A stretch of 38,733 nt of DNA from SIG701 sp045577175 (lineage in GTDB: Bacteria > Bacillota > Clostridia > Oscillospirales > CAG-272). The stretch spans positions 1 through 38,733 of the forward strand of contig JAZNHT010000009.1 in assembly GCA_045577175.1 (NCBI GenBank). Direction: 5' to 3'. The notes beneath the pieces were generated by a model, which worked only from the letters and a program-made list of their open reading frames with translations, was not told the DNA's origin and did no database searches. Shown piece after piece: positions 22,292 through 30,130 of the stretch. Numbering within the stretch: position 1 is the first letter of the stretch; each line of letters opens with the position of its first letter. The position numbers and the translations under genes are program-made.

Positions 22292-23728
22292 TCAGACCTT
22301 GAAATTCACGGCTTCCTTGCCGGCATCATCCTCACCGAATTTGAAATCCTTTTCGGGGAAGATCGCGTTCAAAACGATACCCGCGATCGAAGCAACAGCC
22401 AGACCGGAGAGGGAGATCGTCACGGAGCCGATTGCGAAGGAGACGCTGCCGAGACCGAGCGCGCAGACGAGAATGACCGCGGCAACGATCAGATTGCGGC
22501 TCTTCGTGAAGTCAACCTTGTTTTCAACAACGTTGCGTACACCGATCGCGGAGATCATGCCGTACAGAACGAAGGAGATACCGCCGATAACGGCAGTCGG
22601 GATGAGGTTGACGAGGGCGGCGAACTTCGGAGAGAAGGAGAAGATCACGGCGATCACGGCGGCGATGCGGATGACGCGCGGATCGTAGACTCTGGAGAGC
22701 GCAAGCACGCCGGTGTTCTCACCGTAGGTGGTGTTTGCGGGACCGCCGAAGAGGGAGGCGATCGTCGTGGCGAGACCGTCACCGGTGAGCGTTCTGTGGA
22801 GACCGGGATCGGAGATATAATTTTTGCCGACGGTGGAGCTGATGGCGGAAATGTCACCGATGTGCTCCATCATGGTAGCGAGGGAGATCGGAACGATTGC
22901 CACGATCGCGGAGATGATGAGGGAGGTGTTCTTCCAATCGATACCGCCGAATACGGTCTGATTCCACTGAACCGGCAGACCGATCCATGCGGCGTTTTTC
23001 AGATTATCCAAAGCGGCGACGGAGAAGAGCTTCATGTTCTCTTTTCCGGCGATGGCAATGTACTGCGCACCGTCTGCGGCTGTAATCGTCTCACCCCAGA
23101 TGAGTGCAAGCACGGCGGCGATACCGCACGCGCCGATAACACCGAGCAGGATCGGGACGATTTTCGCCATGCCCTTGCCCCAGATGTTGAACACGATAAC
23201 AATCGCGAGTGCAATCAGGGCGACGAGCCAGTTTGTTTCGCAGTTGCCGACCGCACTGCCTGCAAGACCGAGACCGATCGCCACGATGATCGGACCGGTG
23301 ACAACGGGTGGGAAGAAGCGCATGACGCGCTGTACGCCGACGAGCTTAATCAGTCCGGCGAGAATCAGATACACAAGACCTGCGCACGCGACACCGAGGC
23401 ACGCGTAGGGCAGAAGCTGTTCATTGGTCATGCCGTCCTTGCCGTCCATCGGTGCGATTGCGCCGTAACCGCCGAGGAAAGCGAACGAGGAGCCGAGGAA
23501 TGCGGGAACCTTCATGCCGGTGATGACGTGGAACAGAAGCGTGCCGAGACCTGCCATGAGAAGCGTGGTGGCAACGGGGAGACCCGTCAGCAGGGGAACG
23601 AGAACGGTTGCGCCGAACATGGCGAACATGTGCTGAAATCCGAGGACCAGCATCTTGGGGATACCGAGCGTGCGGGCATCAAAAATGCCTTCCTCCGGTA
23701 TCGGGGACTTGGTTTTTGCGTCTTTCAT
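22292..23728 (-). CDS. uraA: Uracil permease (NCS2 family)
   Basis: A 478-residue integral membrane protein with about a dozen hydrophobic segments, a nucleobase:cation symporter of the NCS2 (UraA/PyrP) type. It starts with a short cytoplasmic tail and GIPKMLVLGFQHMFAMFGAT, the conserved QH-containing first helix. The conserved Glu-rich segment ISLATMMEHIGDISAIS and ILGGPANTTYGENTG-like region (FGGPANTTYGENTGVLAL) follow. Uracil rather than xanthine is favoured because it forms an operon with pyrR (4-nt ATGA overlap) under an attenuator. AGGAGGATA precedes the ATG. Confidence 0.93.
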   Translation of the reverse strand: MKDAKTKSPIPEEGIFDARTLGIPKMLVLGFQHMFAMFGATVLVPLLTGLPVATTLLMAGLGTLLFHVITGMKVPAFLGSSFAFLGGYGAIAPMDGKDGMTNEQLLPYACLGVACAGLVYLILAGLIKLVGVQRVMRFFPPVVTGPIIVAIGLGLAGSAVGNCETNWLVALIALAIVIVFNIWGKGMAKIVPILLGVIGACGIAAVLALIWGETITAADGAQYIAIAGKENMKLFSVAALDNLKNAAWIGLPVQWNQTVFGGIDWKNTSLIISAIVAIVPISLATMMEHIGDISAISSTVGKNYISDPGLHRTLTGDGLATTIASLFGGPANTTYGENTGVLALSRVYDPRVIRIAAVIAVIFSFSPKFAALVNLIPTAVIGGISFVLYGMISAIGVRNVVENKVDFTKSRNLIVAAVILVCALGLGSVSFAIGSVTISLSGLAVASIAGIVLNAIFPEKDFKFGEDDAGKEAVNFKV

Positions 23729-24300
23729 ATTGTATCCTCCTGTACACCTTTCGGTGATGATGATCTCTCGTGAAGCTCCACACAGCAGTCGCCGTCAAAC
23801 GGGGGGATGCGCACGACGACCAGCTCCGATTTGGACGTGGGGAGGTTTTTGCCGATGTAATCGGCGCGGAAGGGCAGCTCTCTGTGCCCTCGGTCGCAGA
23901 GAATGGCGAGCTGTACGGACGCCGGACGTCCGTGACTGATCAACGCTTCGATGGCGGCGCGGACGGTGCGCCCCGTAAAAAGCACGTCGTCTACGAGAAT
24001 GACGTGCTTTCCTGTGATGTCTGTCGGAATTTCCGTCGCGGAGACAATCGGATCGTCCCCTTTGTGCACGAGATCGTCGCGGTACAGAGTAATGTCGAGC
24101 GCGCCTACGGGCACGTCTGCACCCTCCGTGCGGCGGATATTCTCCGCTAAAATTTCGGCAAGCGGCACGCCGCGGCGGCGGATGCCGACGAGAACGATAT
24201 TGGAAGCACCGCGGTTTCGTTCCACGATTTCATAAGAGATGCGGCGGAGTGCGCGCTGTACGGCAGGCTCATCCATCACCTGCGATTTGAAGCGGAACAT
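23725..24300 (-). CDS. pyrR: PyrR, pyrimidine attenuation regulator / uracil phosphoribosyltransferase
   Basis: A 191-residue type I phosphoribosyltransferase. The PRPP loop is ILVDDVLFTGRT (101-112); VGIRRRG near 39-44 is the PyrR RNA-binding/basic segment, and DITLYRDDL is the conserved family segment. It binds pyr mRNA leaders when UMP is high and promotes termination. GAGGTAACG precedes the ATG at 24300. Cotranscribed with uraA and preceded by its own attenuator, so it probably autoregulates. Confidence 0.95.
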   Translation of the reverse strand: MFRFKSQVMDEPAVQRALRRISYEIVERNRGASNIVLVGIRRRGVPLAEILAENIRRTEGADVPVGALDITLYRDDLVHKGDDPIVSATEIPTDITGKHVILVDDVLFTGRTVRAAIEALISHGRPASVQLAILCDRGHRELPFRADYIGKNLPTSKSELVVVRIPPFDGDCCVELHERSSSPKGVQEDTI

Positions 24301-24311
24301 CGTTACCTCAC

Positions 24312-24366
24312 AAAAAAAGCCTGTCACCGACAGGATGCGCCTTGTCGGCATCACGGCGTCGCCGGT
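24312..24366 (-). promoter_or_regulatory. PyrR-type transcription attenuator upstream of pyrR-uraA
   Basis: On the minus-strand transcript the terminator is CCTGTC/GACAGG (24320-24334) followed by seven U (24318-24312). An alternative stem pairs CCGACA (24348-24343) with TGTCGG (24332-24327), using part of the terminator and so acting as antiterminator. A GC-rich hairpin (CGGC/GCCG near 24353-24366) lies upstream and could be the PyrR-binding anti-antiterminator. The assignment comes from position and mutually exclusive pairing; I do not see a clear PyrR-loop consensus. Confidence 0.7.
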
Positions 24367-24389
24367 AAAGACTCAAATATATTTACATA

Positions 24390-24418
24390 ATCATAGCATA
24401 AAATGGCGGATTTGTAAA
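24390..24418 (-). promoter_or_regulatory. Promoter of pyrR-uraA
   Basis: TTTACA (24418-24413), 17-bp spacer, TATGAT (24395-24390), upstream of the attenuator. Confidence 0.75.
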
Positions 24419-24476
24419 GAGGTGATGCGAAAAAAGAAGAGTTTTTGTGAAAAATGTCATCCGAACGGGCAAAAAT

Positions 24477-24504
24477 GGGGTGAGGCGACGGTGCGCTTCA
24501 CCCC
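24477..24504 (-). terminator. Terminator of the aldo/keto reductase gene
   Basis: GGGGTGA/TCACCCC (24477-24483, 24498-24504), then ATTTTTGCCC on the minus strand. Confidence 0.7.
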
Positions 24505-24513
24505 ATAGAAGTA

Positions 24514-25641
24514 TCAGAACTGTGCGTCCACTTCCTTCAGTTTGGTCGGAATATCAATCTTCTGCGGACACTTCTCGAGACAAGCACCGCATTCGACGCA
24601 TGACGTCACGGGTGCGCCTGCCTTTTCGTTTTCGGGATCGCGGATGCGTGCGTACATTTTTGCCGCGTGCTCCGTCAGTCCGTATACGTTTTTGTACGTG
24701 TGGCAATTAAACACCGCCGGGATATTTACACCCATCGGGCACGGCATACAGTACGAGCATCCCGTGCAGTACAGATCGGAGAATTTCTTGATTTCCTCCA
24801 TCATCTCCCCTGCCTGCTTGTGATCCGCTTCGCTCATCGGCTCTTCCTCCGAGGCGATCGAGACGTTTTCCTCCACCATTTCAAGCGAGGACATGCCGGA
24901 GAGCGCGCACGACACGTTTTTGTTGCCGAGCACAAAGCGGAGCGCCAGATCGGGCGTTGATCGGCTCTCCTTGCCGAGGAGCTTTTTGTACAGATCCGAC
25001 GGTGCCGCAAGACGGCCGCCTGCGACCGGTCCCATCACAACGACGCCGAGACCGCGCTCCGCGAGCCACGCGATCATGTCCTCATTCGCGCGGTCGAGGA
25101 GGTTGTACTGGAGAAGCACGCTCTCAAAAAATTCGCCCCGTTCCACGATGTGACGGATGACCTCCGGCTTATCGTGGAAGGAGAAGGACATATGCCTCAC
25201 GAGTCCTTCGTCCATGGCACGCTGTGCTTCCTTCAGAAGCCCGAGCCCGACTGTTTTTTCGTCAAACGATTTTTTGTTCAGTCCGTGGAAGTGGTAGAAA
25301 TCGATGTAATCCGTGTCGAGCTTTGTCAAAGAATCCTCAAGCAAGCGGCGGAAGTCCGCGGTTTCCGTGACATCCCACATCGGAATTTTCGTGGAGAGAT
25401 ATACCTTGTCGCGAAACGGCTTGATCGCTTTGCCGAGCGTTTTCTGATTGTTTTCGTGGCTGTACATGATGGCGGTGTCAAAATAATTCACGCCAAGCTC
25501 GTATGCACGGCGGAGCATCGGGATCGCGTGCTCCTCATCGATCGACCAGACGCCGTCCTTCTCGATTTCCGGCACGCGCATACAGCCGTAGCCGAGTCGG
25601 GAAATTTTTACGCCCGTTTTGCCGAAATCCACGTATTTCAT
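24514..25641 (-). CDS. Aldo/keto reductase with C-terminal ferredoxin domain
   Basis: A 375-residue protein. The first 280 residues are an aldo/keto reductase barrel (LGYGCMRVP start, DTAIMYSH with catalytic Asp and Tyr, STKIP with Lys, DFYHFHG with His). The C-terminal 95 residues carry two [4Fe-4S] motifs, CTGCSYCMPCP and CVECGACLEKCP, typical of the clostridial subfamily. Likely couples a ferredoxin-like electron carrier to NAD(P)H-dependent carbonyl reduction; the substrate is unknown. The start at 25641 follows GAGGTGCG; a GTG three codons earlier overlaps that site and is less likely. Confidence 0.9.
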   Translation of the reverse strand: MKYVDFGKTGVKISRLGYGCMRVPEIEKDGVWSIDEEHAIPMLRRAYELGVNYFDTAIMYSHENNQKTLGKAIKPFRDKVYLSTKIPMWDVTETADFRRLLEDSLTKLDTDYIDFYHFHGLNKKSFDEKTVGLGLLKEAQRAMDEGLVRHMSFSFHDKPEVIRHIVERGEFFESVLLQYNLLDRANEDMIAWLAERGLGVVVMGPVAGGRLAAPSDLYKKLLGKESRSTPDLALRFVLGNKNVSCALSGMSSLEMVEENVSIASEEEPMSEADHKQAGEMMEEIKKFSDLYCTGCSYCMPCPMGVNIPAVFNCHTYKNVYGLTEHAAKMYARIRDPENEKAGAPVTSCVECGACLEKCPQKIDIPTKLKEVDAQF

Positions 25642-25656
25642 CTTTCGCACCTCGCA

Positions 25657-25672
25657 GATAGTTTATACTATC
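25657..25672. promoter_or_regulatory. Palindromic operator candidate for the aldo/keto reductase gene
   Basis: GATAGT-TTAT-ACTATC, a perfect 6-bp inverted repeat between the -10 box and the start codon, where a repressor would block transcription. Confidence 0.45.
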
Positions 25673-25701
25673 ATTGTATCACAGTGCGGAGAAATTTTCA
25701 A
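25673..25701 (-). promoter_or_regulatory. Promoter of the aldo/keto reductase gene
   Basis: TTGAAA (25701-25696), 17-bp spacer, TACAAT (25678-25673), minus strand. Confidence 0.7.
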
Positions 25702-25895
25702 CAGAAAAAATCCGCCGAGCCAAAAGGCGCGGCGGTGTACGGTTGAAATCCGGAAAGCATCACATGCAGAAGTTGTTTTTCGAAAGTCAGCCGCCAGCCA
25801 AGGAAATGGTGGTGGGTGAATTTTTCGCGGAGCGAAAAAGAGGGCGGAGGAAGAAACTTCGGCGTATGAGATGGTTCTTCCTCCGCCCTGTAGCG
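25702..25895. repeat. Intergenic palindromic stretch with the pcp terminator
   Basis: Contains hairpin TTTTTCGC/GCGAAAAA (about 25820-25840) nested beside a 15-bp perfect stem AGGGCGGAGGAAGAA (25841-25855) with TTCTTCCTCCGCCCT (25875-25889). On the minus strand the second is followed by CTTTTTCGC and should terminate the peptidase gene. The remaining bases look like clostridial intergenic repeat and hold no gene I can support. Confidence 0.65.
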
Positions 25896-25896
25896 T

Positions 25897-26538
25897 TCAT
25901 TTAAGTCCGTCATTCACCCCTGCACCCTTGCACGTCTCTCCGATGACGGCGAGGATGACGCCGAGCGCGCGGACGACATCGGCGGTGGGCATGGTCGGCG
26001 TGCCTGCGGGAAAATCCGCCGCCTGCGCGTCCGATGCGGGAATGTGGATGAATCCGCCGAGCAGACGCGGACGCTCTTTGGCGATATAGCGGAGCAGGGA
26101 ATAAAACAGATCGTTGCACACATAGGTGCCTGCGGAATACGAAATCTTTGCCGGGATGCCGACTTCCTTCAAGGCAGAGAGCATCTCCATAATCGGCAAG
26201 TTCGGCGAGAGCGATTCCGGCGCACCGGGCTCGACCGTGTCGTTTTCATAGATCACGCCGGCGTTGTCCGGGGATGCGGAGGCGCGCACGTTCTTGGCGG
26301 TGTTTTCGAGCGAGATAACCTCCCGTCCTGCCGCCTGTCCGAGACAGAGAACGCAGTCGGGACGGTACTGTTCGATTTTTTCGATCAGCACATCGGTGCA
26401 CTTGCCGTATTCGACGGGAAGCTCGGCGCGGAAAATCTCATGCGGTCCGAGCGTGTCGGGCAGGAGACGTGCCGCTTCATAAGACGGATTCATCCGACTG
26501 CCGCCGAACGGCGCAAATCCCGTGATTAAAAAGCGCAT
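25897..26538 (-). CDS. pcp: Pyroglutamyl-peptidase I
   Basis: Removes N-terminal pyroglutamate from peptides; cytoplasmic cysteine peptidase (family C15). 213 residues, the normal length. Catalytic triad: E78 in SLENTAKN, C141 in GTYVCNDLFYSLL and H165 in GGFIHIPAS. N-terminal LITGFAPFGG is the conserved substrate loop. GGAGGA is 7 nt before the ATG. Monocistronic. Confidence 0.96.
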   Translation of the reverse strand: MRFLITGFAPFGGSRMNPSYEAARLLPDTLGPHEIFRAELPVEYGKCTDVLIEKIEQYRPDCVLCLGQAAGREVISLENTAKNVRASASPDNAGVIYENDTVEPGAPESLSPNLPIMEMLSALKEVGIPAKISYSAGTYVCNDLFYSLLRYIAKERPRLLGGFIHIPASDAQAADFPAGTPTMPTADVVRALGVILAVIGETCKGAGVNDGLK

Positions 26539-26568
26539 ACTGCTGTCCTCCTTTCTTGATTGGGTATT

Positions 26569-26597
26569 ATTTTATCACACTTTTTCCGTTTTTTCAA
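26569..26597 (-). promoter_or_regulatory. Promoter of pcp
   Basis: TTGAAA (26597-26592), 17-bp spacer, TAAAAT (26574-26569), minus strand. Confidence 0.7.
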
Positions 26598-26743
26598 TGA
26601 GAAAGTGGTGAAAAAATACACAAATTTTCCTTGATTTATGAGCTTTTGTGGGGCAAAATTGCAAAACCTGTGCTTCCTGCGCTCTTTTTCCGATGTCCGC
26701 ATCTGTTTTGCGTCAAAAAATCGAAAAAAACGCCCGTGCGCGA

Positions 26744-26772
26744 TTGACACCGAAGCGTTTGAGTGATATAAT
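26744..26772 (+). promoter_or_regulatory. Promoter of alaS
   Basis: TTGACA (26744-26749), 17-bp spacer, TATAAT (26767-26772). Only 37 bp separate it from the start codon. Confidence 0.88.
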
Positions 26773-26809
26773 ATATTGATATATTATGCGACCGAAAAGG
26801 AGCTTTCCT

Positions 26810-29443
26810 ATGAAGTGGACATCGCTTAACGATCTGAGAGAAAAATATCTCGCTTTCTTTGAATCCAAGGGGCATCTGCGCCTCCCCAGCTATCCGCTGA
26901 TTCCGCAGGGGGACAAGTCTCTTCTGCTCATCAACTCCGGCATGGCACCGATGAAGAAATTTTTCACCGGCGAGGTTATTCCGCCGAGAAACCGCGTTAC
27001 CACCTGCCAGAAGTGCATCCGCACGCCGGATTTGGAGCGCGTCGGTCACACCGCACGTCACGGCACGTTTTTTGAGATGCTCGGCAACTTCTCCTTCGGC
27101 GATTATTTCAAGGAGCAGGCGCTTCTCTGGGCGTGGGAGTTTCTGACCTCCCCCGAATGGCTCGATATTCCGGGCGAGCTTCTCTGGCCGTCCATCTATG
27201 AAGAGGACGAGGAGTCCTTTGAAATCTGGACGAAGAAGATCGGCGTTCCTGAGAGACAGATCACGCGTCTCGGCAAGGCGGACAACTTCTGGGAGCACGG
27301 CACCGGTCCCTGCGGCCCCTGCTCGGAGATCTATTTTGACCGCGGCGAGAAGTACGGCTGCGGAAATCCGAACTGCCGTCCCGGCTGTGACTGCGACCGA
27401 TTCATGGAGATCTGGAACAACGTGTTCTCCCAGTTCAACAACGACGGAGCCGGCAACTATACCGAGCTTGCACAGAAAAATATCGATACGGGCATGGGAC
27501 TCGAGCGTCTCGCGTGCGTCATGCAGGGCGTGGACAATATGTTTGAGGTCGATTCCATTCGCGCACTGCTCGATACGGTCTGCAAAATTGCGGACAAGAC
27601 GTATGGTGCGGATAAGGACAACGATATTTCTATCCGCGTCATCACCGACCACACCCGTTCCGCTATGTTCATGATCGCGGACGGCGTTATCCCGTCCAAT
27701 GAGGGACGCGGATACGTGCTCCGCCGCATCATCCGCCGCGCCTGCCGCCACGGTAAGCTGCTCGGCATTAACCGCCCGTTCCTTATCGATACGGTTAACG
27801 TGGCGATTGAGGAGTGCCGCGACGGTTATCCTGAGCTTGAGGCACGCGGCGACTATATCCGCAAGGTGCTCTCCATGGAGGAGGATCGCTTCAATGCCAC
27901 AATCGACGCAGGTCTTTCGATTCTGTCCGATCTGATCCGCGGTGCGATTGCGAAAAATTCCGACACCATCTCCGGCGAGGAAGTGTTCAAGCTGTACGAT
28001 ACGTTCGGTTTCCCGATCGATCTGACGAGAGAGATTGCGGAGGAGAGCCATCTGAAGCTGGATGAGGCTACCTTTACCGCGCTCATGCAGGATCAGAAGA
28101 AGCGCGCCCGTGAGGCGAGAGCGAACATCAGCGGCTGGAGCGAGAACTCCAAGAGCCTGCTTGCCGATCTTTCCAAAACCGAGTTTACGGGATATGCGGA
28201 GCTGCGCTCGACGGCGCACGTTGCCGCCATCCTTGTCGATGAGCAGTCCGTCGAGAGCGTCAGCGAGGGCGACTGCACCGTTGTTCTTGACCGCACCCCG
28301 TTCTACGGTGAGGGCGGCGGTCAGGTTGGCGACAGCGGTACGATCTACGCCGACGGCAAGATGCTCAACGTGTACGATACGAAGAAATCCGACGGTGTGT
28401 ACATCCACCTCTGTACGGTGGCAAACGGCACGCTCAAGGTCGGTGACGAGGTCTGGGCGGACGTAAACGACAGCCGCCGTCACTCTATCATGCGCAATCA
28501 CTCCGCCGCGCATCTTTTGCAGGCGGCTCTGCGCGCCGTTCTCGGCGATCATGTCGAGCAGTCCGGCTCGTTCGTGAGTGAGGAGGTCTGCCGCTTCGAC
28601 TTCACGCATTTCGCCGCGATGACGGAGAAGGAAATCGCCGCTGTGGAAGCGACTGTCAACGCGCACATCCTTGCCGCAAATGAGATCGTCACGATGGAGA
28701 CGAATATTGAAACGGCGAAGGCGAACGGAGCGATGGCACTGTTCGGCGAGAAGTACGGCAAGGTTGTCCGTATGGTCAAGATGGGCGATTTTTCCACCGA
28801 GCTTTGCGGCGGTACGCACTGCAAGAGCACGGGCAATATCGGTCTGTTTAAGATCGTTTCCGAATCCTCCGTTGCCGCAGGCGTGCGCCGTATTGAAGCG
28901 GTCACGGGTGCCGGTGTGCTTGCACTGATCGCGTCGAAGGACGCGCTGATTGCCGAGACGGCGAAGGAGCTGAAGGCGAACAATGCCGCCGATCTTCCGA
29001 AGCGTGCGGCACAGATTCAGAATGAGCTGAAGGAAGAGAAGCGCACGGTTGAGTCGCTCAATGCGCGTCTTGCCGCAACGAAGCTCGATGCACTCCGTGA
29101 GAGCGCGAAGGCGGTCGGTGCCGTTTCTCTCATCACGGCGGATATGGGCGCGATGTCCATAGATGCGGCGCGCTCGCTCTGCGATACAATCAAGGAAGAA
29201 GCCGCTGTTGTTGCCGTGATCGCCATTCATGACGGTGACAAGCTGAACTTTATGGCGGTCTGCGGTGCCGATGCTGTCAAGGCAGGCGCACACGCAGGCA
29301 AGCTCGTCGGTGCGGTTTCCGCGATCACCGGCGGTAAGGGCGGCGGACGTCCCGACAGTGCAACGTCCGGCGGTAAAGAGATCGCAAAGATCGACGAGGC
29401 GCTTGCCGCCGCCGAGGAAATCCTTACGGGAATGCTGAAATAA
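26810..29443 (+). CDS. alaS: Alanyl-tRNA synthetase
   Basis: Charges tRNA-Ala; 877 residues, full length for the bacterial enzyme. Class II catalytic core at the N-terminus (LRLPSYPLIPQGDKSLLLIN, then TARHGTFFEMLGNFSFGDYF), an editing domain with zinc-binding HSAAHLLQAAL and CGGTHCKSTG, and the glycine-rich C-Ala domain near the end (GGKGGGRPDSA). AAGGAG is 7 nt before the ATG at 26810. Its leader is too short for a T-box, unlike many Firmicute synthetase genes. Confidence 0.98.
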   Translation: MKWTSLNDLREKYLAFFESKGHLRLPSYPLIPQGDKSLLLINSGMAPMKKFFTGEVIPPRNRVTTCQKCIRTPDLERVGHTARHGTFFEMLGNFSFGDYFKEQALLWAWEFLTSPEWLDIPGELLWPSIYEEDEESFEIWTKKIGVPERQITRLGKADNFWEHGTGPCGPCSEIYFDRGEKYGCGNPNCRPGCDCDRFMEIWNNVFSQFNNDGAGNYTELAQKNIDTGMGLERLACVMQGVDNMFEVDSIRALLDTVCKIADKTYGADKDNDISIRVITDHTRSAMFMIADGVIPSNEGRGYVLRRIIRRACRHGKLLGINRPFLIDTVNVAIEECRDGYPELEARGDYIRKVLSMEEDRFNATIDAGLSILSDLIRGAIAKNSDTISGEEVFKLYDTFGFPIDLTREIAEESHLKLDEATFTALMQDQKKRAREARANISGWSENSKSLLADLSKTEFTGYAELRSTAHVAAILVDEQSVESVSEGDCTVVLDRTPFYGEGGGQVGDSGTIYADGKMLNVYDTKKSDGVYIHLCTVANGTLKVGDEVWADVNDSRRHSIMRNHSAAHLLQAALRAVLGDHVEQSGSFVSEEVCRFDFTHFAAMTEKEIAAVEATVNAHILAANEIVTMETNIETAKANGAMALFGEKYGKVVRMVKMGDFSTELCGGTHCKSTGNIGLFKIVSESSVAAGVRRIEAVTGAGVLALIASKDALIAETAKELKANNAADLPKRAAQIQNELKEEKRTVESLNARLAATKLDALRESAKAVGAVSLITADMGAMSIDAARSLCDTIKEEAAVVAVIAIHDGDKLNFMAVCGADAVKAGAHAGKLVGAVSAITGGKGGGRPDSATSGGKEIAKIDEALAAAEEILTGMLK

Positions 29444-29452
29444 GTCACACGG

Positions 29453-29488
29453 AAAAGACTGCTGCTCATACGGGCGGCAGTCTTTTGA
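29453..29488 (+). terminator. Terminator of alaS
   Basis: AAAAGACTGC (29453-29462) and GCAGTCTTTT (29477-29486). Confidence 0.8.
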
Positions 29489-29502
29489 AATTTTCGGAAA
29501 GC

Positions 29503-29531
29503 TGTAACCGATGGCGCATGTTTTCCGTGTA
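29503..29531 (+). promoter_or_regulatory. ECF-type promoter of the sigma factor operon
   Basis: TGTAAC (29503-29508), 17-bp spacer, CGTGTA (29526-29531). It lacks a housekeeping -35/-10 and resembles the TGAAAC/CGT pattern of ECF promoters, suggesting autoregulation. Confidence 0.55.
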
Positions 29532-29575
29532 TTAGGATGAAGGACCTTCAATCTCACATGGGAAGGAGTCACATG

Positions 29576-30130
29576 ATGGACGACGCGAAAATCGTAGAGC
29601 TGTATCATGCCCGTGACGAGTCCGCCATTTCGGAGAGTGATCGGAAATACGGGCGCTACTGCCGCACGGTCGCATACGGGATTCTTAGGAATGGCGAGGA
29701 CACGGAAGAGTGCGTCAGCGATACGTATCTGCGTGCTTGGAACGCCATGCCGCCCCACCGCCCCGAAAATCTCAAAACGTTTCTCGGCAAGATCACGCGC
29801 AATCTCTCCATGGACAGACTGGATCGCCTTACGGCGGAAAAGCGCGGCGCAGGGGAAAGCACTGCCGTGCTTGAGGAGATCGCGGAATGTGTTCCTGCCG
29901 GAGCCGCAGACGAAACGGACGGCGCAATTTTGAAGGAAGCGATCGACCGTTTTCTTGCAGGTCTCCCTGACGGGACGCGGAAAATTTTCGTCAGACGGTA
30001 TTGGTACATGGATTCCGTCAAAGAGATCGCCGCACGGTACGGCGTGAGCGAAAGCCGTGTCAAGGTGACGCTTTTCCGCACGAGAAACCGACTGCGCACA
30101 CATCTCGAAAAGGAGGGGATTTCCTTATGA
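29576..30130 (+). CDS. ECF-type RNA polymerase sigma factor
   Basis: A sigma-70-family protein of 184 residues from this start. Region 2 is seen in ESDRKYGRYCRTVAYGIL and CVSDTYLRAWNAMP; region 4 helix-turn-helix in SVKEIAARYGVSESRVKVTL. Regions 1 and 3 are missing, as in ECF sigma factors. AAGGAG fits the ATG at 29576 (7 nt) or that at 29573. Its stop overlaps the next gene's ATG by 4 nt, the usual arrangement with an anti-sigma factor. Confidence 0.9.
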   Translation: MDDAKIVELYHARDESAISESDRKYGRYCRTVAYGILRNGEDTEECVSDTYLRAWNAMPPHRPENLKTFLGKITRNLSMDRLDRLTAEKRGAGESTAVLEEIAECVPAGAADETDGAILKEAIDRFLAGLPDGTRKIFVRRYWYMDSVKEIAARYGVSESRVKVTLFRTRNRLRTHLEKEGISL

